Below are positions 13,542-21,272 of a stretch of 23,924 bases of DNA, piece by piece (the first letter of the stretch is position 1; the number at the start of each line of letters is the position of its first letter). This DNA is from Candidatus Woesearchaeota archaeon (GTDB lineage Archaea > Nanobdellota > Nanobdellia > SCGC-AAA011-G17 > GW2011-AR17). Under the pieces are notes generated by a model, which made no database searches, was not told the DNA's origin, and worked only from the letters and a program-made list of their open reading frames with translations. A program made the translations under genes and the position numbers. Location of the stretch: the NCBI GenBank assembly GCA_018302165.1, contig JAGWAA010000001.1, positions 1-23,924 on the forward strand, given 5' to 3'.

Positions 13542-13934
13542 ATGGTAGAAGTTAGATATGTAGTAAACGATGTAAAGTCTGGAAAGACTTATCAGAAGAC
13601 TTTAGAAGATGTTTCTTTAGTTGGGAAGAAAATCGGAGATAAAGTTGAAGGAGACTTTTTAGGATTAGAAGGTTATGACCTAGAAATTAGAGGTGGAAGC
13701 GATCATGCTGGATTCCCATTAAGAAAAGATATTGAAGGGCCAGTTAGAAAAAGAGCTTTACTTGGTGGTGGAGTTGGAGTAAAAATCAATAGACCAGGTA
13801 TGAAATTAAGAAAAACAGTATGCGGAAATACTATCACAGTCAAAACAGCGCAAATTAATCTAAGCGTTAAAAAATACGGTAACAAAGCATTAGAAGATAT
13901 CTTCGGAAAAAAAGAAGAAAAGGTTGCCGAATAG
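13542..13934 (+). CDS. rps6e: Small-subunit ribosomal protein eS6
   Basis: An archaeal/eukaryotic-specific 30S protein. The 130 residues cover the compact archaeal form. Hallmarks are the central GGSDHAGFPLRKD (about 51-63) and the VRKRALLGGGVGVKI segment, followed by a basic RPGMKLRKTV. There is no long C-terminal phosphorylated tail, as expected for archaea. In many archaea eS6 lies close to aIF2-gamma; here two small genes separate it from that gene (14572). Confidence 0.96.
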   Translation: MVEVRYVVNDVKSGKTYQKTLEDVSLVGKKIGDKVEGDFLGLEGYDLEIRGGSDHAGFPLRKDIEGPVRKRALLGGGVGVKINRPGMKLRKTVCGNTITVKTAQINLSVKKYGNKALEDIFGKKEEKVAE

Positions 13935-13958
13935 CATTGTCCTCAGAGGATTAGGTCA

Positions 13959-14246
13959 ATGAAATACAAAACCAAGAGTGCATTAATAGCAAGAAAAAAA
14001 CATTATGAAGATGATTTCTCACACAGGCCTTGCTTTATCAGTCTATTTGATGAAAATAATCCACATTTAAGTGTTGAAGGACCAAAAAAGATTATTGATT
14101 ATTCTAAAGTGCATAAAGTGATTATTCAAGGATTAGATGTAAATTATCTTTTACCAGGGAATGATATTGTAATTAATGATTTAGAAGAAATTGAAGTTGA
14201 AGAACAAGGCGAACATATTTATGTTAAAGGAAAACAAAAGAAATAA
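13959..14246 (+). CDS. Hypothetical protein, 95 aa
   Basis: Not recognised. The soluble, mainly beta product has a basic N-terminal segment (ALIARKKHYEDDF) and an acidic C-terminal part (NDLEEIEVEEQGE) ending in lysines. It starts 24 nt after eS6 and is probably cotranscribed. AGAGGA (13945-13950) may be its ribosome-binding site; that sequence also forms a small palindrome TCCTCAGAGGA, which could partly hide the site. A translation-related role is only a guess from location. Confidence 0.65.
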   Translation: MKYKTKSALIARKKHYEDDFSHRPCFISLFDENNPHLSVEGPKKIIDYSKVHKVIIQGLDVNYLLPGNDIVINDLEEIEVEEQGEHIYVKGKQKK

Positions 14247-14256
14247 GTTTTTAAAG
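14247..14256 (+). promoter_or_regulatory. TATA-like element for the DUF202-like gene
   Basis: GTTTTTAAAG is centred about 27 nt upstream of ATG 14279, matching the leaderless spacing elsewhere in the window. Confidence 0.45.
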
Positions 14257-14278
14257 TTCTTAGATTTATGAATAAATA

Positions 14279-14530
14279 ATGAAAATAAGAGATTCCTTAC
14301 AAAGCTATATGAGTAAAGATAAAATAGAACTTGTTAATAAAAGAAAATTATTAGCATACATTAGAACAGCATTAACTTTTTGTTTGACAGGTTTGGTTTT
14401 AATTATATTCTTTTTAACAAAATTAACAGCAATATTAGGGATTATCTTTTTGATATTAGCAGCATTAATTTTTGGATATGGATATGTTAGATTTGGGCAT
14501 TATGAAAGAAGAATTAATCATCTTAAATAA
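14279..14530 (+). CDS. DUF202-like small membrane protein
   Basis: The 83 residues have a cytoplasmic N-terminal segment, then NKRKLLAYIRTALTF (about 20-34), which matches the family pattern of an Arg-Thr pair opening the first membrane helix. Two hydrophobic helices follow (about 30-46 and 50-68). The last 12 residues are basic. DUF202 proteins have no settled function. The assignment rests on the RT motif and size and is moderate. Confidence 0.65.
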   Translation: MKIRDSLQSYMSKDKIELVNKRKLLAYIRTALTFCLTGLVLIIFFLTKLTAILGIIFLILAALIFGYGYVRFGHYERRINHLK

Positions 14531-14540
14531 CTCAGGATAG

Positions 14541-14550
14541 CTTTATAAAT
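14541..14550 (+). promoter_or_regulatory. TATA box of the aIF2-gamma operon
   Basis: CTTTATAAAT is centred about 26-27 nt before ATG 14572. The transcript is probably leaderless and likely covers aIF2-gamma, cytidylate kinase, Ogg2 and the small lipoprotein. Confidence 0.6.
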
Positions 14551-14571
14551 TAAGGAAATTTTTGAATTTAT

Positions 14572-15840
14572 ATGGCTAAAGCAAAAAAAGAAACTAAAAA
14601 AGAGGATAAAATTGTTGTAAAAGAAGAATCAAAACAACCAGTGATAAGTATTGCTTTAGTTGGGCATGTTGATCATGGTAAGACAACCATCACACAAAGA
14701 TTTTCTGGAAAATGGACTGATACTCATTCTGAAGAAATCAAAAGAGGAATTACAATCAGATTAGGTTATGCGAATACTACTTTTTACTATTGTGAAAAAT
14801 GTAAAAAATATGGGGTTTCAGAAAAATGTGAATGTGGCGGAAAAGCTATGAAATTAAGGTCTGTTTCTTTTGTTGATGCACCAGGACACGAAACTTTAAT
14901 GGCTACTATGCTTTCAGGAAGTGCAATTGTCGATGCAGCTTTATTATTAGTAGCAGCCGATGAAAAATGTCCGCAACCACAAACAAAAGAACATTTAATG
15001 GCATTAGAAATGTGTGGAATAAAAAAAATTATAATTGTTCAAAATAAAATTGATTTAGTCAGTGAAGAAGAAGCCGTAGAAAACTATAAACAAATAAAAG
15101 AATTTGTAAAAGGTAGCATTGCTGAAAATGCGCCTATTATTCCAATATCTGCAAAAAATAATGTTAATATTGATTATTTGATTCAAACTATTGAAGAAAC
15201 TTTTAAAACTCCAGTTAGAGATATAAATAAAGAACCACTAATGTTCATTGCAAGAAGTTTTGATATAAATAAACCCGGAACAGAGTATAATAAAATTCTT
15301 GGAGGAGTTTTAGGGGGTGCATTGAAACAAGGTGTAATAAAAATAGGGGATAAAATTGAAATAAGACCCGGAAGAAAACAGGAAAGAGAAGGAAAAGTTT
15401 TCTGGACACCAATAACCACAGTAATCGCAAGCATTAGAACTGGCGAAACAAATCTTGAAAGTGCGCAACCCGGAGCATCAATTGCTTTATTGACTAAATT
15501 AGATCCAGCATTAGTTAAATCAGATTCATTAACTGGAAATGTGGTTGGTTTTAGTGGGAAGATGCCAGAGGTTTATTATGAAATGCAATTAATACCATTC
15601 TTATTGAAAAGGGTTGTTGGAAGTGAAAAAGAATTGAATGTTGATCCAATCAAAAAAGGAGAAAATTTAATGTTGAATGTAAATTCTGCAACCACTGTTG
15701 GTATTGTTACTGAACTTTCAAAAAATTATTTTATAGTCAAATTGAAGATACCAGTTTGTGCAAGTAAAACTGATAAAATTACAGTTTCTAGATTGGTGGG
15801 ACATAGATTTAGATTAATTGGTTATTGTACAATAAAATGA
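14572..15840 (+). CDS. eif2g: Translation initiation factor aIF2 gamma subunit
   Basis: The GTPase subunit of aIF2, which carries initiator Met-tRNA to the small subunit. P-loop GHVDHGKTT spans 31-39, switch 1 RGITIRLGYA about 58-67, DAPGH 102-106 and NKID 158-161. The zinc knuckle special to e/aIF2-gamma is present (C74, C77, C86, C88 in YYCEKCKKYGVSEKCECGG), which excludes EF-Tu or SelB. Domains II and III complete 422 residues. The N-terminus carries about 20 extra Lys/Glu-rich residues. The stop overlaps the cytidylate kinase start (ATGA). Confidence 0.97.
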   Translation: MAKAKKETKKEDKIVVKEESKQPVISIALVGHVDHGKTTITQRFSGKWTDTHSEEIKRGITIRLGYANTTFYYCEKCKKYGVSEKCECGGKAMKLRSVSFVDAPGHETLMATMLSGSAIVDAALLLVAADEKCPQPQTKEHLMALEMCGIKKIIIVQNKIDLVSEEEAVENYKQIKEFVKGSIAENAPIIPISAKNNVNIDYLIQTIEETFKTPVRDINKEPLMFIARSFDINKPGTEYNKILGGVLGGALKQGVIKIGDKIEIRPGRKQEREGKVFWTPITTVIASIRTGETNLESAQPGASIALLTKLDPALVKSDSLTGNVVGFSGKMPEVYYEMQLIPFLLKRVVGSEKELNVDPIKKGENLMLNVNSATTVGIVTELSKNYFIVKLKIPVCASKTDKITVSRLVGHRFRLIGYCTIK

Positions 15841-16376
15841 AAATTACACTCTGTGGTAAAGGTGGTTCTGGAAAATCTACGATTGCTAAATCCTTGGCAA
15901 AAGAATTTAATTTAAAACATTATTCAACAGGAGATTTGATGAGAAAAATTGCATTGGAGAAAGGATATACTATTGAGAACTGGTCACATGTTACACCTAA
16001 AGAAATTGATAATATGGTAGACGAATGGGTAAAAAAAATTGGTGAAACTGAAGATAATTTTATTTTTGATAGTAGATTAGCATTTCATTTTATTCCGGAT
16101 TCAATAAAAATATTTTTAGATGTGTCTTATGAAGAAGCAGCAAGGAGAGTTTTTTCAGATCAGAGAAAATCTGAAGCAAAGGCAAAAACTGTTGAAGAAC
16201 TTGCTGAAAGGAATAGGATTAGATGGAAAACTGATGGTGAAAGATACAAAGATATTTATGGAATAAATATTGATGACAAAAATAATTATGACTCTTATAT
16301 TGATACTACCTCAAAAACCAAAGATGAAGTCCTCACCGAAATCAAAAGAATTATTGGAACATTACAAAAAAGTTAA
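15837..16376 (+). CDS. cmk: Cytidylate kinase, archaeal type
   Basis: Phosphorylates CMP/dCMP using ATP. From ATG 15837 the protein has 179 residues, the archaeal size. The P-loop is GKGGSGKS (7-14), followed by LKHYSTGDLMRKIA (NMP-binding region), IFDSRLAF, and the lid region with RIRWKTDGERYKDIYGINI. I use 15837 rather than the upstream in-frame ATG 15825 because it gives an ATGA overlap with aIF2-gamma and puts the P-loop at the usual distance from the N-terminus. Its 3' end overlaps the Ogg2 gene by about 50 bp. Confidence 0.93.
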   Translation: MKITLCGKGGSGKSTIAKSLAKEFNLKHYSTGDLMRKIALEKGYTIENWSHVTPKEIDNMVDEWVKKIGETEDNFIFDSRLAFHFIPDSIKIFLDVSYEEAARRVFSDQRKSEAKAKTVEELAERNRIRWKTDGERYKDIYGINIDDKNNYDSYIDTTSKTKDEVLTEIKRIIGTLQKS

Positions 16377-16914
16377 GCCAATAATTGATTCAAGGTTGAA
16401 TGAATTCAAACAGCCGAAGAACAAAAAAGAAATATTTCAAGAGCTTTGTTTTTGTATCCTTGCAGCAAATACTTCTTCAAAAATGGCATCAAGAGTTATG
16501 GATAATGTTGGCGAAATTATTTTTAATGGGAATGAAGAAGAAATTAGAGATAAATTACATTCGTTATCATGTAGATTTTATAATCGCAGAGCCAATTTTA
16601 TATATCATGCACAAAAAACTTCCATAAAATTTGAAAGAGATTATTTGGTAGAAAATTTTAAAGGAATTGGATATAAAGAAGCATCACATTTTTTAAGAAA
16701 TATTGGGCATTCAGGGTATGCAATTTTAGATAAACATATATTAAATTCACTAGTTGAGTTTAAAGTAATTTCAGAAATCCCTATTGGAATGAATAAGAAA
16801 AAATATTTTGAGATTGAAGATAAAATGAAAAAATTTTCTTTTAAAATAGGGATTAATATGGATGAGTTAGACTTTGTATTATGGTCCAGAAAAACTGGAG
16901 AAGTTTTGAAATGA
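16324..16914 (+). CDS. ogg: 8-oxoguanine DNA glycosylase/AP lyase, Ogg2 type
   Basis: Removes 8-oxoguanine and nicks the abasic site. From ATG 16324 it has 196 residues, near the usual length of about 200-210. The helix-hairpin-helix reads FKGIGYKEASHFLRNIG, with the Schiff-base lysine in GYKEA and the catalytic aspartate in AILDKHIL. The protein ends exactly in Lys, the residue known in Ogg2 enzymes to help tell 8-oxoG from G. The chosen start overlaps cmk by 53 bp; a longer frame from 16270 has no family support. The stop overlaps the next gene by 4 bp (ATGA). Confidence 0.9.
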   Translation: MKSSPKSKELLEHYKKVKPIIDSRLNEFKQPKNKKEIFQELCFCILAANTSSKMASRVMDNVGEIIFNGNEEEIRDKLHSLSCRFYNRRANFIYHAQKTSIKFERDYLVENFKGIGYKEASHFLRNIGHSGYAILDKHILNSLVEFKVISEIPIGMNKKKYFEIEDKMKKFSFKIGINMDELDFVLWSRKTGEVLK

Positions 16915-17192
16915 AATATTTACCATTAATTCTTTTAATTGGATGTGTTAAGATACAATATGTTTATGTAGATAGAGTTATAGAAGTAAATAATACAAAT
17001 GATATAGCTATAGGAATTGAATTACAAGCAAGATGTGAAGAGCTAAAACAAAAAAAAGAAGATAGATGGGAATTATTTGCAACAGATTTTTATGTAGAAA
17101 GAGAAGAATTATTATTTGATGTTGAAAAATATTTTATCTTGGGAAGTTATCCAAACGATTTAGAGAAATGTTTAGAAAAAATAAATTATTGA
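16911..17192 (+). CDS. Small predicted lipoprotein, 93 aa
   Basis: From ATG 16911 (overlapping the ogg stop as ATGA) the protein begins MKYLPLILLIGC. This is a very short signal sequence ending in a good lipobox, L-I-G-C12, so it should be lipid-anchored on the outside. The mature part is charged and helical (residues 35-60 and 66-93), with C43 and C87. No family is recognised. An in-frame start at 16881 would bury the lipobox and is not preferred. The last 7 bp overlap the convergent ferredoxin gene. Confidence 0.7.
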   Translation: MKYLPLILLIGCVKIQYVYVDRVIEVNNTNDIAIGIELQARCEELKQKKEDRWELFATDFYVEREELLFDVEKYFILGSYPNDLEKCLEKINY

Positions 17193-17500
17193 TCTTTTAT
17201 CCCAACAGACATGCCGTAAGGATTACCAAATTCTCTTAAATTTGCAATCATTTTTCTAATGGATTCAGTTTCACCATTCTGTTCAAGAACTTTTTCCCTT
17301 AATTCTTCTAATTTAAGATCTACTCCATATGGACAAGCAACTTTACAATTGTTGCATAAAGTACAATAATATAAAGCCTTATCATAATTTTGTTTTTTGT
17401 CTAATATCGCAAAGCCTCTTGGAGAGACACTTTCTTTTTTTACAGCTCTGTAAACAGGGCATGATTCTTTGCATAAACCACATTCATTACATTTAATCAA
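17186..17500 (-). CDS. 2[4Fe-4S] ferredoxin-type electron carrier
   Basis: Two classic cluster motifs are present: C4-x2-C7-x2-C10-x3-C14-P and C46-x2-C49-x2-C52-x3-C56-P, spaced like the N-terminal domain of GlcF or HdrC. The start is TTG at 17500, supported by GAGGTG at 17507-17512 with a 6-nt spacer; no ATG is available. It overlaps the FAD gene by 8 bp. In the operon it would relay electrons between the FAD subunit and the CCG-domain subunit. The C-terminal 40 residues are helical with no extra cysteines. Confidence 0.88.
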   Translation of the reverse strand: MIKCNECGLCKESCPVYRAVKKESVSPRGFAILDKKQNYDKALYYCTLCNNCKVACPYGVDLKLEELREKVLEQNGETESIRKMIANLREFGNPYGMSVGIKDQ

Positions 17501-18647
17501 TTAAAACACCTCTGTTGAATACTTTACTGGGATCATAATTTGATTTTATTCTAGATAATTTTGAATCTGAGAGGAATTGTTTTCTTTTTATTCCAATACC
17601 ATACTCACCAGGAACTAGCCCCTTAAGAACTTTGACAACATTGTATAATTCTGTATTTAATGGAGAAGCTTCTCTGAAACAAGGATGGAATATTCCTAAA
17701 TGCATATAACCATAACAGGGGATTGCATTCTTTCTCAACCATTGTATAAATTGAGGAATATTTTCTAATGGAATAAATGGATCTTCTTTTGAAACATATT
17801 TTTTATTAATTAATAGGTGTTGAAGTCTTTCCATAAATAAATCTAAATTTGCTATTTCTTCCTCGGATTTTAGAACACCATTATCATTATCATATTCTAC
17901 TATCAATAGCAGAGAATTACCTAATTCTAAAAAACTGGAGCAGAACTCGTCTAAGAAATAAACTGAAATTACATGTTTATTATTTGAAACAAAATTATAT
18001 TTATCCATTAAAGCCGTAATTGTGTTAAATTTGAAAATGGAAATTGTTTTTGGTAATGGTGCTGAAAGAAGTTTTAGTTTTATTGAATATATAATCCCAG
18101 TTGTACCTTCCATACCAACAAAATCTTTTAATTGAGCACCAGATACTTTTAATTTTTTGTTATTGCCATCAATTACTTCTAATTCTTCAATCCATTTTTC
18201 AACACGACCATAACGAATGTCTAAACCAAATGAATTCATAGCAACTAAACCACCAATAGAACATACATTGTATTCTAAAGGTTTAATTGGGAAAAATAAT
18301 CCTTTCTTTTTTAGTTCTTTCAGAAGATCTCCTAATATGACACCAGGTTCTACAGTAACAGAATCAGTTGTAATTTCAATAATTTTATTCATTCTTGAAA
18401 GATCAACAACAACAGAATTTGCTGGAACACAAGAACCTAAAGTATTAGTACCTGCTCCACGAATAGTAAAATGAAGTTTCTCAGACTTACCAAGCATTAA
18501 CAGGTTTATAATTTGTTCCCTTGTTGTAGGATAAACTACAGCCTTAACAATGCCTTCAAATTCAGAACCATCCCGAGCATAAGTGATTTTATCTGCAATT
18601 GCTTCAGAATAAGCCGTTGGAGGGAAGACTTCTTTAAACTTCATCAT
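17493..18647 (-). CDS. FAD-linked oxidase, GlcD/D-lactate dehydrogenase family
   Basis: A PCMH-type flavoenzyme that oxidises a 2-hydroxyacid such as glycolate or D-lactate. The FAD-binding region covers about residues 35-210, with IRGAGTNTLGS (62-72), EPGVILGDL (100-108) and SIGGLVAMNSFGLDIRYG (130-147). At 384 residues the C-terminal substrate domain is shorter than in GlcD (about 450-500 aa), so the substrate is uncertain. ATG 18647 overlaps the upstream CCG-domain gene (ATGA) and is preceded by GGAGGT (complement of 18654-18659). It is the middle gene of the redox operon. Confidence 0.87.
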   Translation of the reverse strand: MMKFKEVFPPTAYSEAIADKITYARDGSEFEGIVKAVVYPTTREQIINLLMLGKSEKLHFTIRGAGTNTLGSCVPANSVVVDLSRMNKIIEITTDSVTVEPGVILGDLLKELKKKGLFFPIKPLEYNVCSIGGLVAMNSFGLDIRYGRVEKWIEELEVIDGNNKKLKVSGAQLKDFVGMEGTTGIIYSIKLKLLSAPLPKTISIFKFNTITALMDKYNFVSNNKHVISVYFLDEFCSSFLELGNSLLLIVEYDNDNGVLKSEEEIANLDLFMERLQHLLINKKYVSKEDPFIPLENIPQFIQWLRKNAIPCYGYMHLGIFHPCFREASPLNTELYNVVKVLKGLVPGEYGIGIKRKQFLSDSKLSRIKSNYDPSKVFNRGVLID

Positions 18648-19321
18648 ATTAATACCTCCGAAAGTTCAACAACTTTTATTCCTTTGCTGTTGTTCTCTAA
18701 AAGATGTGTAAAACAATCAGGAGTTAGAACAACTAATCTTTTTGTTTTAACTGAATCTAAAACTGCTTCAGCCATGGATTTTGCAACCTTAGGAGAAACT
18801 AGTTTTAAGGTTTTACCACAGCACATAGAACGTTCTTTATTGTATTCTAATTCCTGGATATTATATCCTAATTTATTTAGAATCTCTCTAGGATTATTAT
18901 AAAGTTCAGGAAGTTTTTGAGAATTACAAGCATCAAAAATAGTTATTCTTTCATCTGATTTCTTTTCTATTTTATGAATATTATTTAAAATAGTTTGTGT
19001 GATATGTTCTATTTCAAAATCTTCATAATAATATTTTTGGAAGATGGAATAACAAACAGGACAAGTAGTGATTATCTTTTTAATACCTTGAGCACGAAAG
19101 TTTTCTATGTTCAATTTCAATAATTTTTCAAAATCTTCTTTGTAACCATAGTCTAAAGCAGGCTTACCACAACAAACTTCAAGTTCAGGGAGCTTGACAT
19201 ATTTAATCCCAAACTTCTGTAAAAGTTTTTCATGGCGAGTCTGGATATCTTTAGCAATAAATTTCGCTGTACAACCTGGGAAATATAAAGTTTTTTTAAA
19301 TAAGTTATCAAATAGGGACAT
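18644..19321 (-). CDS. CCG-domain (HdrB/GlcF-like) iron-sulfur protein
   Basis: Two cysteine-rich CCG domains are visible. The first has C17, C50-C51-G and C87-P-V-C90. The second has D130-A-C132, C167-C168-G and P-D-C203, and its final CxxC is reduced to a single Cys. HdrB proteins bind non-cubane [4Fe-4S] clusters through these motifs; GlcF/LldE relatives serve in 2-hydroxyacid oxidation. At 225 residues it is a stand-alone module. TATA-like CTTATAAATC (19347-19356, minus) lies about 30 nt before the ATG, so this is the first gene of the operon. Confidence 0.87.
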   Translation of the reverse strand: MSLFDNLFKKTLYFPGCTAKFIAKDIQTRHEKLLQKFGIKYVKLPELEVCCGKPALDYGYKEDFEKLLKLNIENFRAQGIKKIITTCPVCYSIFQKYYYEDFEIEHITQTILNNIHKIEKKSDERITIFDACNSQKLPELYNNPREILNKLGYNIQELEYNKERSMCCGKTLKLVSPKVAKSMAEAVLDSVKTKRLVVLTPDCFTHLLENNSKGIKVVELSEVLI

Positions 19322-19346
19322 AGTTAAATAATTATTAAAAAATGAT

Positions 19347-19356
19347 TTATAAGAAT
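19347..19356 (-). promoter_or_regulatory. TATA box of the redox operon
   Basis: Read on the minus strand, CTTATAAATC is centred about 30 nt upstream of ATG 19321. Confidence 0.5.
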
Positions 19357-19394
19357 TTGTATAGCAAAAGAATGTATTCTCTGAATATACATAA

Positions 19395-19438
19395 TATTTA
19401 TATAGGGTACTAATCTAAAAAAATAGAATTACGGAGGT
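19395..19438 (+). promoter_or_regulatory. Promoter and Shine-Dalgarno of the DsbA-like gene
   Basis: ATTTATATAGG (about 19395-19406) is a TATA-like box, giving an expected leader of about 20 nt. GGAGGT (19433-19438) lies 7 nt before ATG 19446, a full Shine-Dalgarno that is rare for a first gene in this window. Confidence 0.6.
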
Positions 19439-19445
19439 TATTAAA

Positions 19446-20375
19446 ATGGATGATAAAGGAGTTCTTTTAGAAGAACATAAAGAGCATATAAAACATAGTC
19501 GAAATGCTAATTCTGGATTATGGAAGTGGACTAGTGCAATTCTAGTGATTTTGTTGTTGATGGTTTTAATCACACAAGGATTTCCAGATTTTGGGATTAC
19601 AAAAAATTCTAAAGTAAATAATGCTATAGATTACTTGAATAGTGATGTATTAAGCGGATTTGCAACAGCGGAACTAGAAAGTGTTTCTGAAGATAATGGA
19701 ATGTATATTATGGAAGTTACATTAACATCTAGTGCTGGAGAGACCCAAGCAGCAACAATTTATCTTTCTAAAGATGGAGAATTAATGTTTCCAACTGTGA
19801 TTGAAATTGGAGAAAGTACTGGTACTGTAGATGTAGACACTGAACCAACAGAAACTGAAACTTATGAAATTGATACAACTGGCCAACCATTTATTGGTAA
19901 TGAAGATGCAACTGTTACAATTATAGAGTTCACTGATTTCCAATGCCCATATTGTGAAAAAGGGTATATAACAATGGGAGAAGTTTTAGAAAATTATCCT
20001 GATGATGTTAAGATAGTCGTTATGAACTTCCCATTGAGTTTCCATGAGAATGCACAAAAGGCTGCAGAAGCTTCAGAGTGTGCTTTCGCACAAGGCAAGT
20101 TTGAAGAATACCATGACACATTATTCGAAAATAATGATGCATTAACTGTAGAGGATTTGAAACAGTATGCAGTTGATTTAGGATTGGATACAGAAGAATT
20201 CAATACTTGTTTGGACGATGGCGAAATGGCTGATGAAGTTGAAGCAGATATGGATGTTGGAAGTGAAAATGGAGTAACAGGAACACCAGCTTTCTTTATC
20301 AATGGAGAAAAGATTGTTGGAGCAAGACCATATGCTGACTTTGAATCAGTTATAGAAGAAGCATTAGCTTCTTAA
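19446..20375 (+). CDS. Membrane-anchored DsbA-like thiol-disulfide oxidoreductase
   Basis: Introduces disulfides into exported proteins. A charged N-terminus (1-24) is followed by one membrane anchor (about 27-44), a small beta domain (about 55-122), an acidic Thr/Glu linker (about 126-142) and a thioredoxin-fold DsbA domain (about 143-309). The active site is C167-P-Y-C170 and the cis-proline is P281 (GTPAF). Two further cysteines, C212 and C255, may form a structural disulfide, as seen in some BdbD-type proteins. VKOR at 1273-1692 has the matching membrane activity, making the two a plausible pair, though they are not adjacent. Confidence 0.93.
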   Translation: MDDKGVLLEEHKEHIKHSRNANSGLWKWTSAILVILLLMVLITQGFPDFGITKNSKVNNAIDYLNSDVLSGFATAELESVSEDNGMYIMEVTLTSSAGETQAATIYLSKDGELMFPTVIEIGESTGTVDVDTEPTETETYEIDTTGQPFIGNEDATVTIIEFTDFQCPYCEKGYITMGEVLENYPDDVKIVVMNFPLSFHENAQKAAEASECAFAQGKFEEYHDTLFENNDALTVEDLKQYAVDLGLDTEEFNTCLDDGEMADEVEADMDVGSENGVTGTPAFFINGEKIVGARPYADFESVIEEALAS

Positions 20376-20395
20376 TTTTTTATTTTATTTTTTTA
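20376..20395 (+). terminator. Oligo-T terminator after the DsbA-like gene
   Basis: Three T runs (five, four, seven) begin immediately after the stop codon, typical of archaeal intrinsic termination. Confidence 0.55.
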
Positions 20396-20434
20396 AGAAG
20401 AGATTCTGCAAGTATTTCATGAAGAATTGCATTA

Positions 20435-21223
20435 CTAAGATTTCCTAGGATTATTTTTAATAATTTTTTCTTGTTTCTTGATACCATCTAGGATTTGACT
20501 AAATAAAGCTTCATAAAACCTTTTGAACTTTTTCTGAAAATCTTTCAATGGAATAATGTTTTTTTGAAAATCTTTTATAAATCCATTATAAAAATAATTT
20601 TCTATATCTTTGTCAATAAATTCTTTAGAAACTTGTTTATTTTCAATAAATCTTTTTATTGCAAAGGCATTTCTGAGAAGTTTGTATTTTTCTGAACCTG
20701 ATGATATTTCATAATTTGTTAGAATTAATTCACTTTTTACTAAGGCTAAGTCCATCAATTTGAAGTCTATTTTATTCTGCATATTTAAAATAAGCCTATT
20801 TTTTGCAATAAATTTGCTACCAATCATTTGAAATAATGGATCTGTATTAATACCTTTATGAAAATCATTAGAATTTATCTCAATTAAATGGACATTGATT
20901 CCATAATTAGATTTAACAAATTCTTTTACACCTTCAGAATTTCCAAAAATAATCAAGTCTAAGTCTTCAAAAGAGAAACCTTCTTCAATAAATGAACCAG
21001 CTACTAAAATATTTTCTTCATCTTTTAAGAATTCAAAAATACTTTTTATAATTTCTTCTTTAATTGGTTCGATATAAGAGACATTATAATAATAAGGAAT
21101 AATTATAGATTGAGTTTTTATTTCTTCTATTGCTACAAAACAACCAACTTGCAAACCTTTTCTTTTTTTAGGGAGATATATTTGGTCCATTACAGAACCG
21201 CGACTTATTTTACTTATTAGCAT
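20435..21223 (-). CDS. Nucleotidyltransferase-like protein with a possible AbrB-like N-terminal segment
   Basis: The central part (about 70-150) has the polymerase-beta-type nucleotidyltransferase motif G76-S77-x9-D87-L-D89-L. The C-terminal half is helical and Lys-rich. The N-terminal 35 residues (KISRGSVMDQIYLPKK, then GLQVGCFVAIEEI) look like the swapped-hairpin pattern of AbrB/SpoVT DNA-binding domains (x-IYLPK-x-GLxxGxxV); this is my inference. A 16-bp palindrome lies in its own promoter, so self-regulation is possible. ATG 21223 is about 26 nt from the TATA-like box and is preferred over M12. What it adenylates or uridylates is unknown. Confidence 0.7.
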   Translation of the reverse strand: MLISKISRGSVMDQIYLPKKRKGLQVGCFVAIEEIKTQSIIIPYYYNVSYIEPIKEEIIKSIFEFLKDEENILVAGSFIEEGFSFEDLDLIIFGNSEGVKEFVKSNYGINVHLIEINSNDFHKGINTDPLFQMIGSKFIAKNRLILNMQNKIDFKLMDLALVKSELILTNYEISSGSEKYKLLRNAFAIKRFIENKQVSKEFIDKDIENYFYNGFIKDFQKNIIPLKDFQKKFKRFYEALFSQILDGIKKQEKIIKNNPRKS

Positions 21224-21253
21224 ATTACGTAATATTACGTAGAAGTATAAAAA
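21224..21253 (-). promoter_or_regulatory. TATA-like box with a 16-bp palindromic operator
   Basis: TACGTAATATTACGTA (21226-21241) is a perfect 16-bp palindrome. ATTACGTAAT (21224-21233) is a second, nested 10-bp palindrome, so ATTACGTA occurs twice in tandem. On the minus strand it lies between TATA-like TTTTTATACT (about 21244-21253) and the ATG at 21223, where a bound protein would block initiation. Confidence 0.6.
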
Positions 21254-21272
21254 GGTTATGATTTCTAAAAAA

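Noticed and set aside
16270..16323. Longer N-terminus of Ogg2 starting at 16270
   Set aside because: The added residues lie entirely in the cytidylate kinase gene, in another frame, and look like a translated shadow. ATG 16324 gives the usual family length.
18513..18902. Plus-strand frame of 129 codons across the redox operon
   Set aside because: It overlaps two well-supported minus-strand genes and has no motif of its own.
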